From contig JAHBNG010000184.1 of the NCBI GenBank assembly GCA_019217005.1, positions 1 to 20,274 of the forward strand: a stretch of 20,274 bases of DNA, in the 5' to 3' direction. The DNA is from Chloroflexi bacterium TSY. Its GTDB lineage: Bacteria; Chloroflexota; Anaerolineae; Caldilineales; Caldilineaceae. The translations under genes were made by a program, and so were the position numbers. The notes beneath the pieces are model-generated. The model did not search any database. It had not been told where the DNA came from and saw only the letters and a program-made list of their open reading frames with translations. Positions 1-8,635 of this stretch are shown piece by piece. Within the stretch, counting starts at the first letter, position 1, and every line of letters begins with the position of its first letter.

Positions 1-1
1 C

Positions 2-1078
2 ATCTGGGAAGATGTCCTGAAGAGAAAGCCCATCGGCGTGACCGACTATTTCTTTGATATAGGAGGGCATTCTTTGCTGGCCGTGCGTTTGATGGCCCAA
101 ATCAAGCAGGTGTTTGATCGGGAGTTGCCACTGGCGACGCTTTTCCAAGCAACAACGATCGAGCAGTTCGCACAGATCTTGCAACAGGAGGGTGATCTGG
201 TTCGAGAAACGTTGGTTCCAATCCAGCCTCATGGTTCACAACCTCCCTTCTTTTGCGTTCACGCAATTGGCGGCGAAGTTCTGAACTTTGTTGATTTGGC
301 GACTCATCTCGGTACAGAACAGCCATTTTATGGGTTGCAAGCACCGACGCTGGCTGAAGCAAATGGGGCAGAAGAGTCGATCAAAGAGATGGCAGCACGC
401 TATATCAACGTGATTTGTGAGGCGTTTCCAGAAGGACCGTATCTGCTCGGTGGGCTTTGCTATGGTGGGACGATTGCGTTTGAAATGGCGCGGCAGCTGC
501 GGGCGTTGGGAAAAGAAGTTGCCCTCTTGGCCTTGATTGATTCCTGGTCACCTGCGGTTCTCCCATCTCCGCAGGATGATGCAGAACGATTTGTCGAGCA
601 GGCCCTCTACCTCGCTCGCATCAATGGAAAGACGCTTGACTTAACGCCATCTATGCTGCAGTCACTGTCGCCGGACGAACAGTTGGAGCTTATGCTCGCG
701 CGCGTAAAGGAAGCAGGTCTTCTACCACCGGAAATTGAGCTTGATTGGCTACGCCGCTATATCCGTGGCTACAAAGAGCGCTCACACGCCTTTCGGCAAT
801 ACACGCCAGAAGGCTATGCTGGTCCAGTTACGCTCTTCCGTCCTCGACAGCGCGATTTGGCTCAGATGGAATCGTTCGAAGCACGAGGATTGGACATGCA
901 GGATGTTGCTCAAGGTTGGAGTGCGGCGACTCAAGGTGTCGTGAATACGATTATTGTTCCCGGTTATCATGAAACCATGTGTCACGAACCGCATGTGCAA
1001 ACCCTTGCTGCGGAACTCAATCACTGCATTCAAGACGCACTGATGATGCCGCTGGAAGCTTCTACCTATTTGAATTAA
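2..1078 (+). CDS. NRPS C-terminal part: carrier protein (PCP) plus Cys-type thioesterase (partial, 5' end outside window)
   Basis: The frame is open from base 2 (IWEDVLKRKPIGVTDYFF), so this is the end of a larger synthetase; the GTG at base 38 is only the first possible start inside the window. A PCP comes first, with the phosphopantetheine serine in DIGGHSLLAV near base 70. A type I thioesterase follows (about bases 220-1050). Its nucleophile elbow reads GGLCYGG with the Cys codon at 458-460, where most such domains have Ser. The likely acid is the Asp of LALIDSWSP and the base is the His of PGYHETMCHEP. From family knowledge, the domain releases the finished peptide from the PCP by hydrolysis or cyclisation. 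It is very similar to the TE that ends the next gene, including a 26-base identical stretch (254-279 against 5869-5894). The gene stops with TAA, 96 bp before the next synthetase. Confidence 0.93.
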   Translation: MWEDVLKRKPIGVTDYFFDIGGHSLLAVRLMAQIKQVFDRELPLATLFQATTIEQFAQILQQEGDLVRETLVPIQPHGSQPPFFCVHAIGGEVLNFVDLATHLGTEQPFYGLQAPTLAEANGAEESIKEMAARYINVICEAFPEGPYLLGGLCYGGTIAFEMARQLRALGKEVALLALIDSWSPAVLPSPQDDAERFVEQALYLARINGKTLDLTPSMLQSLSPDEQLELMLARVKEAGLLPPEIELDWLRRYIRGYKERSHAFRQYTPEGYAGPVTLFRPRQRDLAQMESFEARGLDMQDVAQGWSAATQGVVNTIIVPGYHETMCHEPHVQTLAAELNHCIQDALMMPLEASTYLN

Positions 1079-1174
1079 ATTTCGTATGAGAATATTGCGT
1101 TCTGAGTGCCTTGGATCTCAACTATACGAGATTGACTGACGCCAAAACAATTTTAGATTAGCCGAGAGAAACAC

Positions 1175-1927
1175 GTGAACACAGAGCATATTGAAGACAT
1201 TTATCCAACTTCGCCAATGCAAAAAGGCATGCTTTTTCACAGCTTGTATGCACCCAAAGCCGGCGAATATATTACTCAATCAACAGGTACATTGCATGGG
1301 GATCTCAATGCTGAAGCATTTCGGCAAGCCTGGCAACAGGTGATTGAGCGTAATCCGATTTTACGGACTGCGTTTATCTGGGAAGATTTGGAGGAACCTG
1401 TTCAAGTGGTCTGCCGGGGCGTATCACTGCCATTGGAGGAACAAGATTGGCGTACATTGACCAAAGATGAACAGGATGTACGATTGGCAGATCTATTAGA
1501 GAATGAACGTATACGCAGTTTCGATCTGGCGCAGCCACCATTGATGCGTATTATCCTGATACGCATCAGCGATGATATCCATCAATTTGTTTGGAGTCAT
1601 CATCACATGTTGTTAGATGGGTGGTCACTCTCTTTGCTTCTGCACGAGATCTTTACCTCCTACGATGCGCTGGAGCAAGGCGTGCAACCCGTTCTGCCTC
1701 CGAACCGACCCTATCGTGATTATATTGCTTGGTTACAAAGCCAGGAACAGTCAAAAGCGGAGCAGTTTTGGCGCAAATCACTTGCCGGTTTTGCGCAGCC
1801 CATGCGTTTAAATGAACGTGACATGAATGGACGGGTGGTCCGGCAAGCACAGGAACAAGGCGAAGAGAGCTTGCGGCTGTCAGAAGAGACAACGAATGCG
1901 TTGCAGACTCTCAACAGAATCATCTGA
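1175..1927 (+). pseudogene. NRPS C-C-A-PCP-TE, 5' fragment: first condensation domain up to a frameshift
   Basis: This is the N-terminal half of a condensation (C) domain. It opens with the typical YPTSPMQKGMLFHSLY motif and carries an intact active-site motif HHMLLDG (codons about 1598-1621), so the domain was built to form peptide bonds. The start is GTG at 1175, preceded by GAGAG at 1164-1168 with a good spacing. The frame ends at a TGA at 1925-1927. The missing continuation (QQNHLTLNTLVQGAVALLL, then FYTGG) is readable from about base 1912 in another frame and joins the next entry. A net loss of 1 base (or 4) near 1909-1912 explains the break. It could be a real mutation or a sequencing error; other lesions in the window favour a real one. 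The protein was evidently meant to be one chain of roughly 1,840 residues ending at 6699. Confidence 0.85.
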
Positions 1928-4900
1928 CGCTGAACACGCTCGTACAGGGGGCCGTTGCGCTGCTGTTGCGCTTTTACACCGGGGGGAATGATATTCTGTT
2001 TGGCTCTGTCGTCTCCGGTCGTCCAGCGGACCTGCCTGGCGTTGAGACGATGATTGGCCTCTTTATCAATACATTGCCAGTCAGAGTCAGTATCGCGCCA
2101 GAGGAATCGCTCTTGGCTTATCTGGTGCGGCTTCATACAGAGCAGGTCGAGATGCGGCAATATGAGTACACGCCGCTTGTCGATATCCACCGTTGGAGCG
2201 ATATGCCGCAGAATCGTGCTCTCTTTGAGTGTTTGTATGTTTTTGAGAGTTATCCAAAAGGCGTACTGGGATCAAACGGCTCGAGTCCAAATGGCTCAAA
2301 TTCGAGTGGGTTAAGGGCAAAGGGCGCAAATCTCAATAGCGAAGAAGGGTACAAATCTGCTCTGACTATTCGTTCTTATCAAGTCTTAGAACAGTCAAAT
2401 TTCCCATTGGTCTTTGCCACGGGGCCAGACACTGAACTAACTTTGGCGATTCTGTACGATCGGGGGCGCTTTGATGATGCAGTGATTGGGAGGATGTGGG
2501 GCTACCTTCAAGACTTGTTGGAAGCAATTGCCCACCAGCCTGAGAAACCGATCCATTCTCTGTTGCTATTTCCTGGACAAATTGCATCAAACGCAGCACA
2601 ATCCGGTGCGCATCACGAGCAATTGAGGGCGCTCGCCGCACGCTCCAACTTAACGATGAATCAGATGCTCGTCTGGTTGGGGCAAACGATGCAGCCCGAA
2701 TCACCACATTATAATGATGCATCATTTGCCTTCTCTATCGCCGCCAAAGTTGATCGGGTTCATTTCCAGAATGCCATTCAGACGCTCATCAATTCTTGCG
2801 ATGCTCTACGTATTGTGATTGAAGAGATCGATGGTGTTCCACAACAGAGGGTGCTCGATACCTTCACATATGAAGTTGAAACTCTCGATTTTTCACAGAG
2901 CGAAGAGCCTTATGCTTCATTCCAGACATGGGCACGCCAACGGAGCCAGGTGCCATTTGATTTTACGAAGCCTTTATTTGCTTTTGCACTTGTTAAAATC
3001 TCTGAACGGCACTATGTCTGGTATATGCTTCTCCACCAGATTATTTCCGATGACAATGCGCTTTGGCTGCTCTTTGAACATCTCTCTGACTTCTACGCCC
3101 ATTCTGTTGAAGGTCGATTGGATGAGATCGTTGTGCTCCCAGCTTTTCAGAAATATGTTGAGTATGACCAGAGCTATCGAGAGTCGGCACGATATCCAAA
3201 GGCAGAAGAATATTGGCAGCAGAAGCTGTCAGAGAATGTGGAGCCGGTACCTTTCTACGGTCAGGTTGCACAGCTACGAACGACGCGTGTTCAGAGGGTT
3301 TCTTGCGAGCTCGGGCACGAGCGAACAAAGCAACTCAAGCAGATTGCCAATGAAAAAGGGATTGCTTCGCTTTCTGAAGATCTAACATTGTTCAACATCT
3401 TTGCGTCACTGCTCTATACATATTTGTATCGCACCAGCGGCAATACGCACCTGGCGCTTGGCGCACCCTTTCACAACCGGCATTCCAAGACCTTCAAAGA
3501 GACCATTGGTTTGTTTATGCAGGTTGCGCCATTGCATATCAGAATCAAAGAGCAGGACACCTTTTTGTCCCTGATTCAAAAGGTCAGCCGTGAACTCTTT
3601 GAAGCAATGCAACATCGTCAATATGCGATCAGCAATCCGGCCAACGCCAGAATCTACGATGTCATGTTGAACTACCATACCGTGACATTTCCCGATTTTG
3701 GTGGCGCTTCTGTTCAGACGGAGTGGATTTATCCTGAACATGGACATGGTCCTTTTACTTTGCAAGTACAGGATTTCAATGCAAAGGGTAGCTTTGTGCT
3801 CGATTTTGATTTGCACTGCGATCTATTTGATGAGCAACAGCGCTCGCAGGTTGTCACCCATTTTCTGCGGGTTGTCGATGCCTTTTTGGCGGACTATACA
3901 CAGATCGTTCACACAGTTAGTTTGCTCTCTGATGATGAGCGAGCGCGCGTTCTGGTTCAATTGAACCAGAACGATAGGGCGCTGCCAGCGGAGCAGACGA
4001 TCCACCAGTTGTTTGAGGCCCAAGTGCAAGCCACGCCAGATCAGTTGGCTGTCGTGATGGGTGATGAATCACTGACCTATGCACAGTTGAATGCCAAAGC
4101 CAATCAAGTGGCTCATTCTCTTCGAGGACTCGGTGTGGGGCCTGAAGTTCTCGTGGGGATAAGCGTGGAGCGCTCTTTGGAGATGATTGTTGGTGTTCTG
4201 GGAATCATCAAGGCCGGTGGGGCATATGTTCCGCTCGATCCAAACTATCCACCAGAACGGCTGACCATGATGTTGGAAGATGCGCAACCGTTGGTGCTGC
4301 TGACGCAAGCGCATTTAGTAAAAGAACTGTCGGACGTTTTAAGCAAAGATGTGCCCCCGACTGTTCTCTGTTTGGATGGGGATTGGAATCAAATTGCTGA
4401 ATCGCCAACGACCATTCTAGATAACGAGGTGGATCCATCCAATTTGGCCTATGTCATTTACACCTCTGGCTCGACCGGCAGACCCAAAGGGGTTTCGATT
4501 GCCCATCGGTCTGTGGTGAACCATAATTTGGCCGTCATTGACGAGTTCAAGCTGACTTCTAATGATCGGGTTCTGCAATTTGCCACGTTAAATTTTGATA
4601 CAGCTGTAGAGGAGATCTTCCCTACCTTGATCACGGGTGCCACCCTGGTTTTACGCAATGCATCACCGGTGATTTCGATTGCAGAATTGTATCAACTAAC
4701 CGAGCGATACCAATTATCGATCCTTGATTTGCCGACAGCCTACTGGCACGAGTGGGTCGCTGAGTTAGCAATCGACCCACAATCGTTGCCTCCATCATTG
4801 CGTCTGGTTGTGATCGGTGGGGAAAAGGCATCCGCCGATTGGCTCGTCACTTGGAACAAATGCGTCGGAAGCGAGATCACCCTGCTCAACACATATGGAC

Positions 4901-6699
4901 CAACTGAAACAACAGTGGTCTCCACTGCCTACGCAACGAATCGTCAGACAGAGGTGCATCCGGATACAGTGGAGTTGCCCATCGGGCGTCCAATTGCCAA
5001 CACATTGGTCTACTTGTTGGATGCAAGTTTAGAACCGGTTCCACTGGGAATGGCTGGTGAGTTATACATTGGCGGTGCTGGCGTTGCGAGAGGATATCTG
5101 AATCGGCCAGATTTGACGGCAGAACGATTTGTTCCCAATCCCTACCGCGATGAGCCGGGGAGTCGTCTATACAAGACCGGTGATCTTGCTCGCTATCGAC
5201 CCGATGGCAATATCGAGTTCCTGGGCAGGAGCGACCACCAAATCAAGATGCGTGGTTTCCGCATCGAGTTGAGTGAAGTCGAAGCGGCACTGAGCGGACA
5301 CCTGGACGTGCAGGAGGCGGTTGTACTGCTGCGTGACGTTGAAGAAACGGTTGGTCACTCCGATCAGAAACTGGTTGCCTATCTGGTCTGCAAAGATCAG
5401 GCGGAGCTGACCGTTAGCGATATGCGTCGATTCCTGTCTGAGAAGTTGCCAGAGTATATGGTGCCGTCGATCTTTGTCACGCTTGATACGTTGCCGATGA
5501 CGCTCAATCAAAAGGTAGACCGTAAGGCGTTGCCAGCGCCCGATCAAGCGCAATCCACCTTGAAGGAAGACTTTGTGTCGCCTCGTGACCATTTGGAGCT
5601 ACAACTCTCGCATATCTGGTCCGAGATTTTGAATGTTCGTCCAATTAGCGTGGTAGACAACTTCTTTGACCTGGGCGGACATTCGATCCTGGCCGTGCGG
5701 CTGATGGGAAAGATCAAAGAGCACTTTGAACGAGAGCTGCCGCTGGCGACTCTATTCAGTGCCGCAACGATTCAGCAGATGGCCCAACTCTTGCGCCAGG
5801 AGACTAACCCGTTGCCGAGAGCGACGTTGGTGCCCATTCAACCAACAGGGGCAAGACCTCCCTTTTTCTGCGTTCACGCAATTGGCGGCGAAGTGCTCAA
5901 CTTTCTTGATTTGGCTCATCATCTTGGAACAGATCAGCCATTTTATGGACTGCAAGCACCAACGCCTGCGGATGTGGGCAATGAGTATCGGTCGATTGAG
6001 GAGATGGCCGCCAATTATGTCGAAGTAGTGCGTGAAGTACACCCTGAAGGACCATATCTGCTGGGCGGTCTGTGTTACGGTGGTGTCATTGCCTTTGAGA
6101 TGGCGCAGCAACTTCACCGACTCGGTTCTCCCATTTCTCTGTTGACTTTACTGGATACTTGGTCGCCAGCGTTGGTCCCGAACTATGGAGATCAGGCGCA
6201 GCTGTTGGTGGAAAATGCCCAATATCTGGCGCGTTTGAACAAGAAAGACTTAGCCTTGACGCTGGATGAAGTCCGTCGTCTTGACCTTGATGAGCAGGTC
6301 GATTATGTGCTGCGACAAGTCAAGCGAGTTGGTCTTGTTCCGGCGGGGATTGAGATGGACTGGTTGCGCAACTATGTTCAGGGATACAAGCTCAGGTCGG
6401 ATGCTTTTCACGCCTATGTTCCCCAGGCTTATCCCGGCAGAACTGCTCTGTTCCGAGCCGGTTTTCGCAGCGAGCAACAATTTGCAGAGTTTGAAGAACA
6501 GGGAATGGACATTCATGATCAGACACAGGGATGGGGGGCCGTTGCCATGATGCTTGAGAGCGCTGCTGTACCTGGTTATCATGAAACGATGTGTCATGAA
6601 CCACATGTGCAGGTGCTTGCAGAGCGGCTGACCGCATCAATTGATAGAGCCTTGAAAGAGCCGGTGTCGAGAGATGAATTGTTGGTACTGGCAGCTTAA
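1912..6699 (+). CDS. NRPS, rest of first C, then degenerate C*, A (basic-substrate code), PCP, Cys-type TE
   Basis: This is the remainder of the synthetase after the frameshift. In order: the end of C1 (to about 2575), with an Asn-Gly-Ser-rich insert near 2265-2310; a second C-like domain (about 2600-3950) whose motif reads HQIISDD instead of HHxxxDG (first His codon 3034-3036, Gln 3037-3039); a complete A domain (about 3990-5545) with YTSGSTGRPKG, NTYGPTETT, YKTGDLARY and a final NQKVDRKALP; a PCP with Ser at 5683-5685 (DLGGHSILAV); and a TE with GGLCYGG (Cys codon 6073-6075) and catalytic His at 6580-6582. Aligned by eye to GrsA, the specificity residues are D T E D V G T V V plus the A10 Lys. 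The acidic residues at the 239 and 278 positions suggest a basic amino acid such as Lys or a relative. The TE implies this is a terminating module. The first ATG in this frame is at 1966, but that is internal to the C domain, so separate translation is unlikely to give a working protein. Confidence 0.9.
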   Translation, partial: QQNHLTLNTLVQGAVALLLRFYTGGNDILFGSVVSGRPADLPGVETMIGLFINTLPVRVSIAPEESLLAYLVRLHTEQVEMRQYEYTPLVDIHRWSDMPQNRALFECLYVFESYPKGVLGSNGSSPNGSNSSGLRAKGANLNSEEGYKSALTIRSYQVLEQSNFPLVFATGPDTELTLAILYDRGRFDDAVIGRMWGYLQDLLEAIAHQPEKPIHSLLLFPGQIASNAAQSGAHHEQLRALAARSNLTMNQMLVWLGQTMQPESPHYNDASFAFSIAAKVDRVHFQNAIQTLINSCDALRIVIEEIDGVPQQRVLDTFTYEVETLDFSQSEEPYASFQTWARQRSQVPFDFTKPLFAFALVKISERHYVWYMLLHQIISDDNALWLLFEHLSDFYAHSVEGRLDEIVVLPAFQKYVEYDQSYRESARYPKAEEYWQQKLSENVEPVPFYGQVAQLRTTRVQRVSCELGHERTKQLKQIANEKGIASLSEDLTLFNIFASLLYTYLYRTSGNTHLALGAPFHNRHSKTFKETIGLFMQVAPLHIRIKEQDTFLSLIQKVSRELFEAMQHRQYAISNPANARIYDVMLNYHTVTFPDFGGASVQTEWIYPEHGHGPFTLQVQDFNAKGSFVLDFDLHCDLFDEQQRSQVVTHFLRVVDAFLADYTQIVHTVSLLSDDERARVLVQLNQNDRALPAEQTIHQLFEAQVQATPDQLAVVMGDESLTYAQLNAKANQVAHSLRGLGVGPEVLVGISVERSLEMIVGVLGIIKAGGAYVPLDPNYPPERLTMMLEDAQPLVLLTQAHLVKELSDVLSKDVPPTVLCLDGDWNQIAESPTTILDNEVDPSNLAYVIYTSGSTGRPKGVSIAHRSVVNHNLAVIDEFKLTSNDRVLQFATLNFDTAVEEIFPTLITGATLVLRNASPVISIAELYQLTERYQLSILDLPTAYWHEWVAELAIDPQSLPPSLRLVVIGGEKASADWLVTWNKCVGSEITLLNTYGPTETTVVSTAYATNRQTEVHPDTVELPIGRPIANTLVYLLDASLEPVPLGMAGELYIGGAGVARGYLNRPDLTAERFVPNPYRDEPGSRLYKTGDLARYRPDGNIEFLGRSDHQIKMRGFRIELSEVEAALSGHLDVQEAVVLLRDVEETVGHSDQKLVAYLVCKDQAELTVSDMRRFLSEKLPEYMVPSIFVTLDTLPMTLNQKVDRKALPAPDQAQSTLKEDFVSPRDHLELQLSHIWSEILNVRPISVVDNFFDLGGHSILAVRLMGKIKEHFERELPLATLFSAATIQQMAQLLRQETNPLPRATLVPIQPTGARPPFFCVHAIGGEVLNFLDLAHHLGTDQPFYGLQAPTPADVGNEYRSIEEMAANYVEVVREVHPEGPYLLGGLCYGGVIAFEMAQQLHRLGSPISLLTLLDTWSPALVPNYGDQAQLLVENAQYLARLNKKDLALTLDEVRRLDLDEQVDYVLRQVKRVGLVPAGIEMDWLRNYVQGYKLRSDAFHAYVPQAYPGRTALFRAGFRSEQQFAEFEEQGMDIHDQTQGWGAVAMMLESAAVPGYHETMCHEPHVQVLAERLTASIDRALKEPVSRDELLVLAA

Positions 6700-6723
6700 G
6701 TACAAAGATTGGATGTCAAAACA

Positions 6724-8319
6724 ATGCGACAAATTTTGCTACAGGATTGGGTGACACAACGAGCCGAAAAACGACCAGATGAGACGGCCCTGGTTATGGA
6801 TCATGAGATGATGTCTTATGGTCAACTGGAGATGATGTCCAACCAACTGGCTCGGTTGTTGAAATCTTTAGGCTGCCAACGGGGGGAGCGCGTCTGTTTC
6901 GCCGTGCCAAAATCGCCCATGTCCATTGTTTGCCTGCTGGGCATTTTGAAAGCAGATTGTGTCTATGTCCCCATCGATACGGCGAGTCCAGCCAGCCGGG
7001 CGCGCAAGATCATCGAGGCATGTGAGAATCGGTTGTTGCTGACAACGGAACCAGCTGCTTCGCTGGTTGATGAGCTGATGGGCGATGCCGAGATGCGTCA
7101 AACCATGAACGTTGGTTGGTTGAGCGAAGATGATTGCCTTGGGGAAAACTTTACGCCAGTCTTCACGAGAGATGACCTTGAGGAACATGCAACGACGCTG
7201 CTTGATTATAAAAACAATGCAGACGATCTAGCCTACATCTTGTTTACATCGGGGTCGACGGGTACACCTAAAGGGGTTCCCATCACGCATGAAAATGTGC
7301 GGCATTTTGTGGATTGGGGCAATCGTTACTTTGGAACTGGGCCAGATGACCAAGTTTCTGGCCATTCGCCACTGCACTTCGACTTGTCGGTCTTTGACAT
7401 ATTTGGCGCATTTGCTGCGGGCGCACAACTGCATCTCGTGTCGCCTAAGCTCAATTTATTGCCCCATAAGTTGGCTGAATTTATCCGCGAGTCAGAGTTG
7501 ACTCAATGGTTCTCGGTTCCATCGCTGCTCAATTACATGGCGAAATTTGATGTTGTTCAACAAGATGATTTTCCGACATTGAAGAGGTTGCTCTGGTGTG
7601 GTGAGGTTTTTCCAACGCCAGGACTCATCTACTGGATGCAGCGTCTTCCCCATGTAACATTTACAAATCTCTATGGGCCGACTGAAGCAACCATTGCCAG
7701 CAGTTATTACACAGTTCCACGTTGTCCGGAAGATGAAACCAAGTCAGTCCCCATTGGCGTGGCTTGCGCTGGTGAACAGTTGCTTGTCCTGGATGAAGCA
7801 CGACAACCGATTCCTGCTGGTGAGGTTGGTGATCTCTATATTAGTGGTGTCGGTTTAAGCCCAGGTTATTGGAAAGATTCAGAAAAAACGAAGGCCGCGT
7901 TCTCCTCTGTGAACGGCCATGGACCAGAACAACGTGTCTACAAAACCGGTGATTTGGCCCGGATTGGAGAAGAGGGATTGGTCTATTTTCACGGACGTGC
8001 CGACTCGCAGATAAAAAGTCGAGGATATCGCATTGAACTCGGTGAGATTGAGAGTGCATTGAGTGCCATTGACTATGTAGACGAATGTGCAGTTGTTGCA
8101 GTTGACGAGAGTGGATTTGGAGGCGCAATCATCTGTTGTGCCTACGTTCCAACATTAGGTATTGAGGTCACTCCTGTTCTGTTACGTAAACAACTGAGTG
8201 AGCATTTGCCAAATTATATGTTACCGGCGCGCTGGATGGCGTTTGAGGAATTCCCGAAGAATGTCAACGGTAAAATTGATCGCCAGCGCTTAAAAGAGCA
8301 GTTTCAAAAGGAAGCCTGA
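6724..8319 (+). CDS. Free-standing adenylation domain (amino acid activating enzyme)
   Basis: This protein of about 531 residues is a single AMP-binding adenylation domain with no C or PCP attached. All core motifs are intact: ILFTSGSTGTPKGVP (A3, from residue about 168), NLYGPTEATIAS (A5), YKTGDLARI (A7), SRGYRIELGEIES (A8) and NVNGKIDRQRL with the catalytic Lys at about 517 (A10). The eye-read specificity code is about D L F F L C L I A, which I cannot assign to a substrate. ATG 6724 is preferred over TTG 6709 because a GGA at 6711-6713 sits well before it. The gene begins about 25 bp after the upstream NRPS and ends one base before the carrier-protein gene, so the two are almost certainly co-translated and the A domain probably loads that carrier in trans. 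Known precedents are the paired A and carrier proteins that hold an amino acid while it is modified, as in pyrrole formation from proline. A DltA-like ligase is a less likely alternative, given the NRPS setting. Confidence 0.9.
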   Translation: MRQILLQDWVTQRAEKRPDETALVMDHEMMSYGQLEMMSNQLARLLKSLGCQRGERVCFAVPKSPMSIVCLLGILKADCVYVPIDTASPASRARKIIEACENRLLLTTEPAASLVDELMGDAEMRQTMNVGWLSEDDCLGENFTPVFTRDDLEEHATTLLDYKNNADDLAYILFTSGSTGTPKGVPITHENVRHFVDWGNRYFGTGPDDQVSGHSPLHFDLSVFDIFGAFAAGAQLHLVSPKLNLLPHKLAEFIRESELTQWFSVPSLLNYMAKFDVVQQDDFPTLKRLLWCGEVFPTPGLIYWMQRLPHVTFTNLYGPTEATIASSYYTVPRCPEDETKSVPIGVACAGEQLLVLDEARQPIPAGEVGDLYISGVGLSPGYWKDSEKTKAAFSSVNGHGPEQRVYKTGDLARIGEEGLVYFHGRADSQIKSRGYRIELGEIESALSAIDYVDECAVVAVDESGFGGAIICCAYVPTLGIEVTPVLLRKQLSEHLPNYMLPARWMAFEEFPKNVNGKIDRQRLKEQFQKEA

Positions 8320-8320
8320 T

Positions 8321-8635
8321 ATGCGAGAATCTGTCGTTTTGCAAGATCGTATTGCAACCTTAATTTTGGAAAATGTCCACATGGAAGTACCAACCCATGA
8401 GACTGATCTGATCGAAACAGGGATTTTGGATTCGTTTGGTCTTGTCGAATTGATTTATCAATTTGAGGAAGAATTTGGTGTGCCGGTACCGATTCATGAG
8501 ATTGACTTTGAGAATTTTCGCTCCGTCACACAGATGGCACGATTTATTGAGCAACGTACTGGAAACTCGCACAATGGATTCTCCCCTAACGGGAATTCTC
8601 AAAACGGATACTTTCACAACGGGAATTCTCAATGA
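8321..8635 (+). CDS. Free-standing acyl/peptidyl carrier protein
   Basis: This 104-residue protein has a carrier-protein fold of about 80 residues. The motif TGILDSFGLVELI places the phosphopantetheine attachment site at Ser38 (codon 8432-8434). The LDS form resembles discrete carriers such as DltC-type proteins more than the GGHS form of the carriers embedded in the neighbouring synthetases, which fits a partner for a stand-alone A domain. The last 23 residues form an Asn-Gly-Ser tail with repeated NGNSQ, encoded by short DNA repeats. A strong ribosome site, AAGGAAG (8308-8314), lies inside the end of the upstream A gene. The stop TGA overlaps the ATG of the methyltransferase gene (ATGA at 8632-8635), so translation of the three genes is probably coupled. 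The expected role is to carry the activated amino acid as a thioester for methylation and delivery. Confidence 0.9.
   Translation: MRESVVLQDRIATLILENVHMEVPTHETDLIETGILDSFGLVELIYQFEEEFGVPVPIHEIDFENFRSVTQMARFIEQRTGNSHNGFSPNGNSQNGYFHNGNSQ
8570..8635 (+). repeat. Short tandem repeats encoding the carrier-protein tail and forming the next gene's leader
   Basis: Degenerate copies of CACAAYGGGAATTCTCA recur here. One begins CACAATGGATTCTC at 8570, a second is AACGGGAATTCTCA at 8588, and a third is CACAACGGGAATTCTCA at 8615, ending at the ATG of the next gene. They encode the NG-rich C-terminal tail, and the last copy's GGGA also serves as a plausible ribosome site. A related copy precedes the MFS gene at 10239-10264. 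Confidence 0.6.
8609..8635 (+). repeat. Leader direct repeat, copy 1 (5' edge of methyltransferase gene)
   Basis: The pattern is TACTT, T, CACAA, C, GGGAATT, C, TC, A, ATGA. It matches copy 2 at 10239-10264 except for three substitutions and one extra T. It carries the start codon of the methyltransferase gene. Confidence 0.65.

Noticed and set aside
1132..1159. Sigma-70-like promoter TTGACT, 16 bases, TAGATT before the second NRPS
   Set aside because: A transcript from it would begin about 9 bases before the GTG, inside the ribosome site; the match is probably chance.
6709..6723. TTG start for the free A domain
   Set aside because: ATG 6724 is better placed relative to the GGA at 6711-6713; the TTG remains possible but weaker.
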